A stretch of DNA of 64,000 nt from JAYFQE01 sp034927345. GTDB taxonomy: Bacteria; Bacillota; Clostridia; Saccharofermentanales; UBA5734. A program made the position numbers and the translations under genes. The first letter of the stretch is position 1, and each line of letters starts with the position of its first letter. This document shows positions 1 to 7,592 of this stretch, piece by piece. The notes beneath the pieces were generated by a model. That model was not told the DNA's origin. It did no database searches and was given only the letters and a program-made list of their open reading frames with translations. The DNA lies in the NCBI GenBank assembly GCA_034927345.1, contig JAYFQE010000018.1, forward strand, positions 1 to 64,000, in the 5' to 3' direction.

Positions 1-384
1 CAGTCAGCACCGGAATCCGCTGTTCAGATTACTCCGGATTGCTCTGTCCAATTTGCTCCGGATTCATCTGTTCAAATGGGTCCGGATTGGCCTGTTCAGA
101 TTGCTCCGGGTTGTGGTGTCCAGTTCGGTCCGGAATATTCAGACAGGACCTGCTTCATTGTGATAAGCTTTGGCGGCATGTCGATAGGACTGATTGTAGA
201 CTGCGTTTCCGAGGTTCTGTCGATTCCCGATGAGAATATTGCCGAAAAGCCGGAAATCAATACTAAAGGTAACTGCGGGTATGTCCAAAACATCGGGAAA
301 ATCGGTGATAAGGTAGTTCTGCTGATTGACTGCGAAAAACTTTTTACGGACGATGATGTTGAACAAATAAATCAAGAAATATAA
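1..384 (+). CDS. CheW-like chemotaxis coupling protein, C-terminal part
   Basis: The reading frame is open from base 1 to a stop at 382-384, so the start lies outside the window. From about base 145 the protein reads as the second half of a CheW fold: a hydrophobic strand (CFIVISFGGMSIGLIVD), then VSEVLSIPDEN and GYVQNIGKIGDKVVLLID, which match the V-x-EV-x-x-I and G-x-x-x-x-x-x-LLID pattern of CheW proteins. CheW links chemoreceptors to the kinase CheA in the cytoplasm. Five octapeptide repeats precede this part (see the repeat entry), which is unusual inside a CheW domain. The chemoreceptor gene starts 35 bases downstream, so the two are probably co-transcribed. The family is clear; which CheW-class protein it is (CheW, CheV or a fusion) cannot be told without the N-terminus. 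Confidence 0.82.
   Translation, partial: QSAPESAVQITPDCSVQFAPDSSVQMGPDWPVQIAPGCGVQFGPEYSDRTCFIVISFGGMSIGLIVDCVSEVLSIPDENIAEKPEINTKGNCGYVQNIGKIGDKVVLLIDCEKLFTDDDVEQINQEI
10..129 (+). repeat. Five tandem 24-bp repeats coding an octapeptide
   Basis: Five in-frame 24-base units (10-33, 34-57, 58-81, 82-105, 106-129) each start with CCGG and code P-x-x-x-V-Q-[IFM]-[AGT]: PESAVQIT, PDCSVQFA, PDSSVQMG, PDWPVQIA and PGCGVQFG. A partial sixth unit (PEYS) follows. The array may start upstream of the window. The units vary at positions 2-4 and keep P, V and Q, so they look selected rather than freshly slipped. Confidence 0.85.
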
Positions 385-419
385 ACCCGGTCAAAATTTG
401 AAATACGAGGAGAGTAATT

Positions 420-3185
420 ATGCTGTTTTTTAAAAATGCCAAAAAGCTGCGTTGCCAGAATGTGGCGATTGAAAAGCTGGAACGTGCCCTGGAAAAAATG
501 TCGAATGGGGATTTCAATATTGATGTGGAAATTACAGACAGTTTACCGCCGGACGAAAGGGAAAGATTTACCAGGTTGAAACAGCATCTGGTGAGTATCA
601 AAGACTCTGGCTGCCGCCTGGGTCGAGACTCCGATGCCATGGCCGACGCTGTAAAAAGTGGGAATCTGGACTATGAGATTGATACCGGGAAGTACTCCGG
701 CTTGTACTCAAAAATAGGAACTGACATAAACAGATCAATCAGAGACGTTTCAAAACCCATACAAGAAGCGTCTGTCAGAATAGTGAAACTGGCGGAAAAT
801 GACTATACTGAATCTGCAAGCCATAATTACCAAGGCAGTTTTGCCTCCCTTTTTAATTCCATCGATAATGTGCAGAAACGCCTCCTGAGCGCACAGAATG
901 TGGCGGAGAAAATTGCCCGTGGCGATACCAGCGAGCTGGAGAATTTCAAAAAGATCGGAAAGCGCTCAGAAAATGACCATCTGATCCCGGCCTTCATCGG
1001 TATGATGGAAGCTATCCGTTGCCTGATCATCGAGACCAAGAAAATCTCTTCGGCAGCTGTTGAGGGAAAGCTGGACGTGAGAGGAGACACGGGGAAATTT
1101 CAGGGAGAGTATTTCGACTTGATTAACGGCTTCAACGAGACGCTGGATGCCGTGTCTGCTCCTCTGAGAGCGGCAGGCGATGCAATTGAAAGAATGTGTG
1201 TGAACGATTTTACTGATGAGATGCCGAAGAATTTCAAGGGGCAGTATTTGGTATTGACTACTTCAACGAATACGCTGATGGGACGGCTGACAGCACTGCA
1301 AGTTGCGCTGAGCAACCTGGCCGCCGGCGACACGAGTCGGGTGGAGGATTACCGTAAAATCGGCAAGAGAAGCGAAAACGACAGAATCATGCCGGCTACC
1401 ATAGCCGTGATGGATAATATCCGCAGTATTATCCATGAGACAAAGATAATGACTATGGAAGTGGCCAACGGCAATTTCCAGGGAGCGCTGGGCGACGCCG
1501 ACAAGTACAACGGCGGCTTTAAGGATATCGTTTCCGGCATAAACAATATTCTGACCATGTTCTTAACGCCGATGGATATGACGCTGAGTATTCTGACCAA
1601 GATGTCGGTTAATGATTTTACCGAGACAATGAGCAGTGAGTTTAAGGGAGGATTTGCTAAGCTTTCCAGTGCAATCAATGACGTGCAAAAACGCCTCCTG
1701 AGCGCGCAGAACGTAGCAGAGAAAATTTCCCGGGGCGATACGGGTGAATTGGAAGCCTTCCGAAAAATTGGGAAGCGTTCGGACAACGATCACCTTGTTC
1801 CGGCTTTCATCAGCATGATGGAGACCATTCAGAATCTCATCGACGAAACCGCCCGCATATCCGCAGCAGCTTTGGATGGGAAATTGGACATGCGGGGAGA
1901 CGCGGGGAAATTCCAGGGAGATTATGCCGATATCATAAGCGGTATCAACGGCACATTAGATGCAGTTGCGGCGCCGGTTCATGAAGTGACGGATGTCATG
2001 GAAAAAATGTCTCATGGTTCTATTAGTCTTTCCGTTACGGGTAAATATAAAGGCGAATATGAAGCGCTGGCGAACTCCGTGAATCTGCTTTTGACCAAAT
2101 TAGGCACTGTGATCCATGAAGTAAGCGATATCTTGTCCAGAATCGCACAGGGCGACTTAAATATCGAAAATGTAATGATGTTTAACGGCGACTATGCCAC
2201 CATTTCCAATTCTTTGAATGTCATCATCCAGTCTCTTAATCAAACATTAGGAAGCATTAATGATGCCGCCGAACAGGTGGATTCCGGCGCGAAGCAAGTA
2301 GCGGATTCCAGTACGGCGCTTTCACAGGGCGCAACCGAGCAAGCCAGCTCTGTAGAGGAACTATCGGCGTCCATGGAGGAAATTACATCTCAAACGACAC
2401 AGAACGCACAGAACGCGATAAAAACAAATGAACTGGAGAAAAGCATCCAAAAAGATGCGGATGCCAGCAGCGCGCAAATGGCTGAAATGTTGCGGGCTAT
2501 GGAGGAAATCAACGCGTCTTCCGACAATATCAGTAAAATCATAAAAGTCATCGAGGATATCGCTTTCCAGACAAACATTCTGGCGCTCAACGCGGCGGTG
2601 GAGGCGGCCAGAGCCGGACAGTACGGCAAAGGCTTTGCCGTCGTAGCCGAAGAAGTCAGAAACCTTGCCGGTCAGTCCTCCAAAGCGGCCAAGGAAACGA
2701 CAGAGTTGATTGAAAATTCGATTAAAAAAGTTGGCGCAGGAACGAAAATTGCAGGAGAAACATCGGTTGCCCTCAGTAAAATAATTACTGGGGTCTCGCA
2801 GGCGGGCGAGCTCGTCAATTCCATCGCCTCAGCTTCAAATGAACAGGCAGCCGCGCTGAAGCAAATTAATCAGGGAATCATGGTAATTTCACAGGTTGTA
2901 CAGACCAATGCGGCATCGGCAGAAGAATGTGCCGCTGCCAGCGAGGAGATGTCCGGCCAGGCGGACTCGCTCAGACAAAATGTAAACGCATTCAAGCTAA
3001 AGACAGATAACGTATTGTCAGCTCAAAATAATGTTAAACCAAAAATATTAAAAAATGACGCTAATACACAAAGACAAAAAATTGAAGAATCGGACAGGCA
3101 GGAAGAAAAAAATAAAGGCAGGATAAAGAAAACGGAATTCAGACCCAATATCTCCTTAGTCGATAGTAATTTTGGAAAATACTAA
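420..3185 (+). CDS. Cytoplasmic methyl-accepting chemotaxis protein with repeated HAMP-like units
   Basis: This 921-residue chemoreceptor has no transmembrane segment or signal peptide, so it should act in the cytoplasm. Residues 1-80 form a HAMP-like helical start. Residues 80-620 carry repeated units with the recurring motif GKRS[ED]ND and blocks of the type GKFQGEY-x-x-[IL]I-x-G-[IF]N, which fit a poly-HAMP array. The signalling hairpin lies at about 620-860, with the conserved tip around FQTNILALNAAVEAARAG (residues ~718-735). A charged tail of ~55 residues follows and ends LVDSNFGKY, without a CheR-binding pentapeptide. The gene sits directly behind the CheW-like gene and has a GGAGAG ribosome binding site. 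The ligand is unknown; such receptors are thought to sense internal redox or energy state. Confidence 0.93.
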   Translation: MLFFKNAKKLRCQNVAIEKLERALEKMSNGDFNIDVEITDSLPPDERERFTRLKQHLVSIKDSGCRLGRDSDAMADAVKSGNLDYEIDTGKYSGLYSKIGTDINRSIRDVSKPIQEASVRIVKLAENDYTESASHNYQGSFASLFNSIDNVQKRLLSAQNVAEKIARGDTSELENFKKIGKRSENDHLIPAFIGMMEAIRCLIIETKKISSAAVEGKLDVRGDTGKFQGEYFDLINGFNETLDAVSAPLRAAGDAIERMCVNDFTDEMPKNFKGQYLVLTTSTNTLMGRLTALQVALSNLAAGDTSRVEDYRKIGKRSENDRIMPATIAVMDNIRSIIHETKIMTMEVANGNFQGALGDADKYNGGFKDIVSGINNILTMFLTPMDMTLSILTKMSVNDFTETMSSEFKGGFAKLSSAINDVQKRLLSAQNVAEKISRGDTGELEAFRKIGKRSDNDHLVPAFISMMETIQNLIDETARISAAALDGKLDMRGDAGKFQGDYADIISGINGTLDAVAAPVHEVTDVMEKMSHGSISLSVTGKYKGEYEALANSVNLLLTKLGTVIHEVSDILSRIAQGDLNIENVMMFNGDYATISNSLNVIIQSLNQTLGSINDAAEQVDSGAKQVADSSTALSQGATEQASSVEELSASMEEITSQTTQNAQNAIKTNELEKSIQKDADASSAQMAEMLRAMEEINASSDNISKIIKVIEDIAFQTNILALNAAVEAARAGQYGKGFAVVAEEVRNLAGQSSKAAKETTELIENSIKKVGAGTKIAGETSVALSKIITGVSQAGELVNSIASASNEQAAALKQINQGIMVISQVVQTNAASAEECAAASEEMSGQADSLRQNVNAFKLKTDNVLSAQNNVKPKILKNDANTQRQKIEESDRQEEKNKGRIKKTEFRPNISLVDSNFGKY
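876..2098 (+). repeat. Three tandem ~405-bp repeats inside the chemoreceptor gene
   Basis: The gene contains three units of 135-136 codons, starting near 876, 1281 and 1689 (aligned Arg codons at 879, 1284 and 1692, so spacings of 405 and 408 bases). Copies 1 and 3 are very close at the DNA level (876-930 against 1689-1742); copy 2 is diverged. The protein motifs LLSAQNVAEKI-x-RGDT and GKRS-x-ND recur in each unit. The pattern suggests growth of the HAMP array by duplication, with copies 1 and 3 kept similar by recent duplication or conversion. Confidence 0.85.
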
Positions 3186-3250
3186 TCACTGGTTTCAACT
3201 ATAAACGTAGTCATTGTATCCAAGCAGACACCGGACACGTTGGCTAACCT

Positions 3251-3310
3251 AAAGTGCAAGATAGGGGCGGATATCACAGTTGTTGGTATCATGTCAATAT
3301 CTTGCACTTT
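3251..3310. repeat. 13-bp inverted repeat with 34-base loop
   Basis: AAAGTGCAAGATA at 3251-3263 is matched exactly by its reverse complement TATCTTGCACTTT at 3298-3310. There is no T run after the second arm, so a rho-independent terminator is unlikely. It may be a protein-binding site, an RNA stem, or the trace of a small non-autonomous element. It lies in the 433-base gap between the chemoreceptor and the serine hydrolase genes. Confidence 0.7.
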
Positions 3311-3471
3311 TAGAAAAATTGTGTAAACAGGTTAGATTAAAATCAAACATGTATGGAACAGCGAGTTTGAAAATGATGGTATTAGAATGGGGCAAGGAAA
3401 GAAAAGTTATGCCGGAGGAACTTCCAAAACTAAAAAAGCTGCGCCCTTTTGCGGATTTTATGATAACATGA
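3280..3471 (+). CDS. Small unknown ORF, possibly remnant
   Basis: A 63-codon frame opens with TTG inside the inverted repeat region; an ATG at 3349 would give about 40 residues rich in Lys and Met (ending LRPFADFMIT). I do not recognise it. Its stop overlaps the ATG of a second mini-frame (3468-3563, 31 residues, ending YFIEIDSW) in an ATGA overlap, as in coupled genes. Neither has a convincing ribosome binding site. They could be two pieces of one decayed gene. Confidence 0.25.
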   Translation: MLVSCQYLALLEKLCKQVRLKSNMYGTASLKMMVLEWGKERKVMPEELPKLKKLRPFADFMIT

Positions 3472-3618
3472 TATATTTGATTTTAGCTGTGTTGAAGGAT
3501 GATTGGAATGAAAAAACGATTAGGGACGCACAAAGTTACTTCATAGAGATTGATTCGTGGTGAATATATAATAAATTTAAGCTATCGTGAAAAATTCTAA
3601 AAATACGGAGGTCTTGTC

Positions 3619-4482
3619 ATGAATCGGTTTCTTAATAATATGGCTTCGTTTATCATTGAACAGGGGTTAAATGTTTTTTCCATCGCTGTTATAGAAGGAG
3701 ACGGCACACTGGCGGAAATGCAGGTGCAAACGGCAAATGCCTGCCAGAATTCCTATTCCGTAGCAAAAGCCTTTTGTGTTACGGCAGTCGGCATGCTGTA
3801 TGACCGCGGGCTGCTTTCAACAGATGATCTGGTTTGTGATATTCTGAAGGATGAATTGCCTGAAAGCATGGATGAGCGCTGGCGCACAGCCACAGTGGAT
3901 ATGGCGCTTTCCCATCGGCTGGGCCTGCCCGGAGGCTTCCTGGATATTGATTGCCCCGGAGTCGAGGCGTTCGGCACCGATTATCTGAAATACATGCTTA
4001 CAACGCCGCTTATTTGTGCCCCCGGAGAAACAAGATGCTATACGGATGGCGCGTATTATCTGATTTCGCGGATTGTGGAAAAGGTATCGGGCGAACCGCT
4101 GGATAATTTTTTATGGCATGAGCTGTTTACGCCGCTGGGATTCCGGGAAATGGCCTGGAGCCATTGTCCGATGGGTCATCCCATGGGCGCTACGGGACTG
4201 TATATCCGCACGGGCGATATGGTCAAATTAGGCGCTATCTATCTGAATGGCGGCGAATGGAAAGGACATAGATATCTATCTGAGAAATGGGTAGATATCG
4301 TTTTGACGCGCGGATATGAACTGCGAATCATTAATGAAAAAACAGGTGCCTACGGCAAAGGCGGAATGCACGGACAGAAACTGATGGTGTTGCCGCAAAA
4401 ACAACGGGTAGTGGCCTATCATGGTAACGGTAATGGCTTGGGGGACATTCTTGAGGACTGGATTCTCCATCACCAAGGCTGA
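3619..4482 (+). CDS. Serine hydrolase, class C beta-lactamase fold
   Basis: The 287-residue protein has the penicillin-binding-protein/class C beta-lactamase fold. The catalytic SxxK motif is S47-V-A-K50, followed by the usual FCVTAVGMLYDRGLLSTDD helix. The second motif is CYTDGAYYLISRIVEKVSG (around residue 141), in place of Y-x-N. There is no clear K-T-G box; GMHGQ near residue 255 sits where the third motif should be. No signal peptide is visible, so it is probably a cytoplasmic esterase, amidase or peptidase rather than a secreted beta-lactamase. It is shorter than typical AmpC (about 360 residues). A strong GGAGG (3606-3610) sets the ATG at 3619. It appears to be a single-gene unit. Confidence 0.88.
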   Translation: MNRFLNNMASFIIEQGLNVFSIAVIEGDGTLAEMQVQTANACQNSYSVAKAFCVTAVGMLYDRGLLSTDDLVCDILKDELPESMDERWRTATVDMALSHRLGLPGGFLDIDCPGVEAFGTDYLKYMLTTPLICAPGETRCYTDGAYYLISRIVEKVSGEPLDNFLWHELFTPLGFREMAWSHCPMGHPMGATGLYIRTGDMVKLGAIYLNGGEWKGHRYLSEKWVDIVLTRGYELRIINEKTGAYGKGGMHGQKLMVLPQKQRVVAYHGNGNGLGDILEDWILHHQG

Positions 4483-4964
4483 AAATCTCGAAAATGAAGC
4501 AGTGGAAAATCGTTTATTTGAAACGCGACTTGAGTGGCAGTTATAAAAACATCTCAATTCTGGTGCCTGATACTGATGCATGACAAATAGTTTAGACCGG
4601 TTGAAATCCGCAGAATTGTATTTGAGGAGCTATGGCATGTTTGAAGTTTCCCTTACAGATATGGATATGATTTTAAAGGATTTTGGCATTCTCACAGAGC
4701 CTGTTTCCGTAACAGCCTGATTAACGAGATCGGCAGGAAGAATAATAGGGCTGTTCGAAAATGGCTTGAAGAAATATGGAGAAGAATATCAACTATTCAC
4801 GCCGTGCATTAATCAGACAGATCTCAAGTGACTGAGATGTTTCTTAGCGCCAATATGCATAATCAAGTTTTGTATATAAGCGCGTATTGTAAAAGCCGCT
4901 ATTGCGTGCTACTATATAGCGGTAGTTAGTATCACTGCATACAAGTCATGCAGAATAGTAAGAG
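4483..4964. other. Intergenic region with short, probably decayed frames
   Basis: This stretch holds no convincing gene. A 46-codon frame at 4580-4720 (starting MTNSLDRLKSAELYL and ending ILTEPVSVTA) is followed in the same frame by about 30 more codons after its stop (LINEIGRKNNRAV and so on, ending at 4812). These may be scraps of one lost gene that I cannot name. The PadR promoter should lie in the AT-rich part after 4860. Near 4908-4924 there is a short symmetric element, CTAC-9-GTAG, which may be an operator. Confidence 0.3.
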
Positions 4965-5312
4965 GTGATTATCCTGGAAAATCTGACTGAAATGCTCAAA
5001 GGGGTGCTAGAAGGTTGTATCCTTGAGATTATAAACCGCGGAGAAACTTACGGCTACGAGATCACGCGGCGGCTGAACGCTCTCGGTTTTACGGATGTAG
5101 TGGATGGAACGGTTTACACCATCTTGGTACGACTTGAGAAAAATAAGCTTGTGGACATCGAAAAAAAACCGTCCGACATGGGACCGCCCCGCAAGTTTTA
5201 CGCACTTAACGACGCGGGAAACGCTGAACTGCGGCGATTCTGGGATAAATGGGCGTTCTTATCATCGAAAATCGGTGAGTTAAAGGAGAAAAACAATGAA
5301 TTTCTGGGATAA
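4965..5312 (+). CDS. PadR family transcriptional regulator
   Basis: This is a short winged-helix regulator of the PadR class. The motif GYEITRRL-x-x-LGF, then GTVYTILVRLEKNKLV and PPRKFYAL, is diagnostic for the family. PadR proteins usually repress their own operon and a nearby exporter or detoxification gene. The frame opens at GTG 4965, but AAGAGGTG at 4960-4967 overlaps that codon and is ideally placed for an in-frame CTG at 4974, which would give the common start [M]ENLTEMLKG. An ATG may have mutated to CTG. Its end overlaps the next gene by 17 bases, so it is co-transcribed with the two DUF1048 genes. Confidence 0.9.
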   Translation: MIILENLTEMLKGVLEGCILEIINRGETYGYEITRRLNALGFTDVVDGTVYTILVRLEKNKLVDIEKKPSDMGPPRKFYALNDAGNAELRRFWDKWAFLSSKIGELKEKNNEFLG

Positions 5313-5643
5313 AATTACGGGCAATGATATGAATGAAGCAATGAAAGCTTTTGAATTGCGAGCGAAAAAACTCCCGGCTGATTATCAAGCGGCTTGGGAA
5401 AAAATTAAACTCAATATTTTACCACACGCGGATTTCACCGGCCGCAACCTTATGCCAATTCTTGACGGCGCGCTTGGTCTGCTCGAAGAATCGGCAGCGG
5501 ACGGGCAGACTGCCAGGGAGGTTTTGGGTGACGATCTCAAAGGATTCTGTTCAGCGCTGGCCGGCGAAGAAGGAGCAAAATCATATCATGACAAGTGGCG
5601 CGGGCAGCTCAATGATGCGATCACCAAAAAATTAAGTAAGTAG
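5296..5643 (+). CDS. DUF1048 family protein
   Basis: The 115-residue protein matches the DUF1048 pattern: an amphipathic N-terminus (MNFWDKITGNDMNEAMKAF), LPADYQAAWEKIK, then a small helical core with LDGALGLLEESAADG and a final helix. The function of the family is unknown; members typically sit directly behind PadR regulators and are thought to work with them. The ATG follows AAAGGAG (5282-5288). It overlaps the PadR gene and is followed after 9 bases by a second DUF1048 gene. Confidence 0.88.
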   Translation: MNFWDKITGNDMNEAMKAFELRAKKLPADYQAAWEKIKLNILPHADFTGRNLMPILDGALGLLEESAADGQTAREVLGDDLKGFCSALAGEEGAKSYHDKWRGQLNDAITKKLSK

Positions 5644-5652
5644 GAGGATAAA

Positions 5653-5928
5653 ATGAGTATAAGGGATATCATCGAAGGTAAAAAAGAGTGGCGGACGCTT
5701 ATGGCGCGTGTCAAAGCGCTCCCGCAAGACTATCAGATTGTTTATAAAGAGATTCAAAAATATCTCTTTAAAGTCGGCCCTGTTGAGCCTACCGAAGTTA
5801 CGGATTTACTCTCGGGGATTGTCGGTCTTTTTGAAGAGGGCGCGGCTTCGGGGAAAGGCGTTCTCAAGGTGACCGGCAGCGATGCAGCGGCTTTCTGTGA
5901 CGATTTAATCAAAGACTCAAAAACCTAA
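5653..5928 (+). CDS. DUF1048 family protein, second copy
   Basis: This 91-residue protein is a paralogue of the preceding gene: both share LP-x-DYQ-x-x-[YW]-x-x-I, the L-x-G-x-[LV]GL[FL]EE-x-AA-x-G block and a terminal acidic-helical piece (GSDAAAFCDDLIKD against GDDLKGFCSALAG). It has a good ribosome binding site (AGGAGG, 5642-5647). The PadR-DUF1048-DUF1048 order is common in Bacillota, and the pair may form a heteromer. Nothing in the sequence shows an active site. Confidence 0.88.
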   Translation: MSIRDIIEGKKEWRTLMARVKALPQDYQIVYKEIQKYLFKVGPVEPTEVTDLLSGIVGLFEEGAASGKGVLKVTGSDAAAFCDDLIKDSKT

Positions 5929-5963
5929 GCATCGGATTGTCATATTGGAGGTATTGAGCGATT

Positions 5964-6926
5964 ATGGAGTGTCAAAAGCTTTTGGAAATTAGTGAAGCCT
6001 GGCTGAAATACGCGATCCGCCTTCATTTATGTCATGAGCCGAAGGATACGTTAGTTGAGCTCAGAAATACGGCGTTATCCGATGATCGTATCCAAAGATA
6101 CCTTACAGATGTTGCCAGCTTTCATGGGAGTCTGGTAACCAATCACAAGAATTCTGATTTGCCGATTCACAAGCTGCTGTTTCTGCTGGACCTCGGCTTT
6201 GGCATGGACATTCCGGAGATTAAGAAAGCAGTGGACGAAATTCTCAAACATAAGGATGATCACGGCGTATTTCAATCCATGATGAATGTACCGAAGCACT
6301 TCGGCGGAACTGGTGTCGATGTATTCAGCTGGTGCCTGTGCGACGCGCCTTTGTTGTTGCTTGCTCTCCTGAAGGCGGGAGTGAATTATTATGAAAATAT
6401 CAAACCCGGGGTTGACTATTTGGTTTCGCTAATCAAGAATAATGGATTTCCATGTTCCGTTTCTCCGGAGCTTGGTAAATTTCGTGGCCCAGGGAGAAAA
6501 GATGACTGCTGCCCCTACGCGACGTTAATCATGTCTGATTTATTGTCTCAAATTCCGGAATATCGGAATTCGCCCATAGCGGTCATTTCTGTGACTACGC
6601 TGTTGGACTTATGGGAAAACAGCCTTGATCAGCATCCCTATATGTTCTACATGGGAACAGACTTCCGCAAACTAAAAGCGCCATCCTACTGGTATGATAT
6701 TGTCAGCGTTGCCGGCGTTTTAAGCAAATTTGAATTTGTGCGAGATGATCCACATTTCGAGGAAATGATAAAACTGATCCGAAGCAAACAGGATATAAAT
6801 GGCCTTTATACACCTGAATCAGTTTATTTGAAATTGAAAGACTGGGATTTTGGGCAAAAGAATAAGCCTTCTCCGTATTTGACATACCTGTGCCTGCGAA
6901 TCTTCGAACGATTGAATTGTGGATAA
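5964..6926 (+). CDS. Unknown protein, prenyltransferase-like alpha/alpha-toroid fold suspected
   Basis: This 320-residue protein is predicted to be mostly helical, with repeats of the type found in alpha/alpha toroids: stretches such as LLFLLDLGFGMDIPEIKKAVDEIL, GVFQSMMNVP, LLLLALLKAGV and GVDYLVSLIKNNGFPCSV, each pairing a helix with a short G-x-[WF]-like turn. The fold resembles squalene-cyclase/prenyltransferase-type proteins, but I see no DxDD motif or clear zinc ligands, so the function is open. It follows the DUF1048 pair by 35 bases with GGAGGT at 5946-5951, a long 12-base spacer. It may be the last gene of the PadR unit. Confidence 0.75.
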   Translation: MECQKLLEISEAWLKYAIRLHLCHEPKDTLVELRNTALSDDRIQRYLTDVASFHGSLVTNHKNSDLPIHKLLFLLDLGFGMDIPEIKKAVDEILKHKDDHGVFQSMMNVPKHFGGTGVDVFSWCLCDAPLLLLALLKAGVNYYENIKPGVDYLVSLIKNNGFPCSVSPELGKFRGPGRKDDCCPYATLIMSDLLSQIPEYRNSPIAVISVTTLLDLWENSLDQHPYMFYMGTDFRKLKAPSYWYDIVSVAGVLSKFEFVRDDPHFEEMIKLIRSKQDINGLYTPESVYLKLKDWDFGQKNKPSPYLTYLCLRIFERLNCG

Positions 6927-6935
6927 TGAATTGAG

Positions 6936-6957
6936 AATATTTTTATATAAAAATATT
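6936..6957. terminator. Perfect 22-bp AT palindrome, possible weak terminator
   Basis: The 22 bases form a perfect A/T-only palindrome (AATATTTTTAT and its mirror) ten bases after a stop codon. It could act as a weak terminator hairpin for the upstream gene. Low G+C makes a stable RNA stem doubtful; a DNA cruciform or protein site is equally possible. Confidence 0.4.
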
Positions 6958-7041
6958 TCGAATCTATATTAAAGCAACTGAAGGATAAGACACCTCGATT
7001 TTTTCCAGGTGATTACTATGTGCTTATTATTGCCATTCAGT

Positions 7042-7091
7042 TAGTTGACAAAGCAACTATATTGTCATAAAATTAGTTGCTTTATCAACTA
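7042..7091 (+). promoter_or_regulatory. SigA-type promoter flanked by two MarR operators
   Basis: A consensus -35 TTGACA (7045-7050) is separated by exactly 17 bases from TAAAAT (7068-7073). Two 18-base palindromic sites flank it. Site 1, TAGTTGACAAAGCAACTA (7042-7059), contains the -35 box. Site 2, TAGTTGCTTTATCAACTA (7074-7091), starts one base after the -10 box. Site 2 read backwards equals site 1 except for one base. Each has TAGTTG/CAACTA arms, typical of MarR-class operators. A dimer on either site would block RNA polymerase, so the downstream MarR protein very probably represses its own operon. Confidence 0.85.
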
Positions 7092-7113
7092 AATGACGAA
7101 AGGAGCATAGAAT

Positions 7114-7590
7114 ATGGAATCGATCGGCAGAAATAATATGATTATTGATAAGTACTTCAAGCTCTATTTCAGAAACAGCTTGAAACAATATGACCTGAAT
7201 ACCGCGGAAGGCTTAATCCTGCTGCTCATGATGGAAAAAGAAATGAAGCCGCAGTATAACGCCCTGGATAAGATGCACCTATTGATCAAGGGGCAGACTC
7301 AGGATCAGATGAATGATGAAATTCACTACGACAAAGCGGTTATGACAAGGACCATGCAGTCGCTGGAAAGCAAAGGTTATGTGGAGAGAAGGATCAATCC
7401 TGCCGACAGGCGTTCCTTTGTTTTCTCCCTTACCAAAAAAGCGGTCAATTTCAAATCAACATTGATTGATATCTTGACCCTTTGGAATAACGGATTGCAA
7501 AAGGGAATTGATAAAGAAAAACTCGAGATCGTAAAAACGGTTTTATCCCAAATGGCAAATAATGCATCGGAACTTACAAGAGGAGAGTAA
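7114..7590 (+). CDS. MarR family transcriptional regulator
   Basis: The 158-residue protein has the MarR winged helix: GLILLLMMEKE, then the recognition region MNDEIHYDKAVMTRTMQSLESKGYVERRINPADRRSFV, with the D-x-R wing motif (PADRR) intact. MarR proteins bind as dimers to palindromic sites and release DNA when a phenolic or other small ligand binds. Two TAGTTG/CAACTA operators lie directly upstream. The ATG at 7114 follows AAAGGAG (7099-7105). The exporter gene starts 2 bases after its stop, so regulator and transporter form a tight autoregulated operon. An insertion before the recognition helix (KGQTQDQ) makes it slightly longer than average. Confidence 0.93.
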   Translation: MESIGRNNMIIDKYFKLYFRNSLKQYDLNTAEGLILLLMMEKEMKPQYNALDKMHLLIKGQTQDQMNDEIHYDKAVMTRTMQSLESKGYVERRINPADRRSFVFSLTKKAVNFKSTLIDILTLWNNGLQKGIDKEKLEIVKTVLSQMANNASELTRGE

Positions 7591-7592
7591 AG

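Noticed and set aside
10..129. CRISPR array from the 24-base repeats
   Set aside because: The units are contiguous, in frame, coding and variable, with no spacers and no cas genes.
3251..3310. Rho-independent terminator for the chemoreceptor gene
   Set aside because: The inverted repeat has no T run after it and a 34-base loop.
3619..4482. Beta-lactam resistance gene
   Set aside because: The fold is right, but there is no signal peptide or typical K-T-G box, and the protein is short. It is better called a serine hydrolase.
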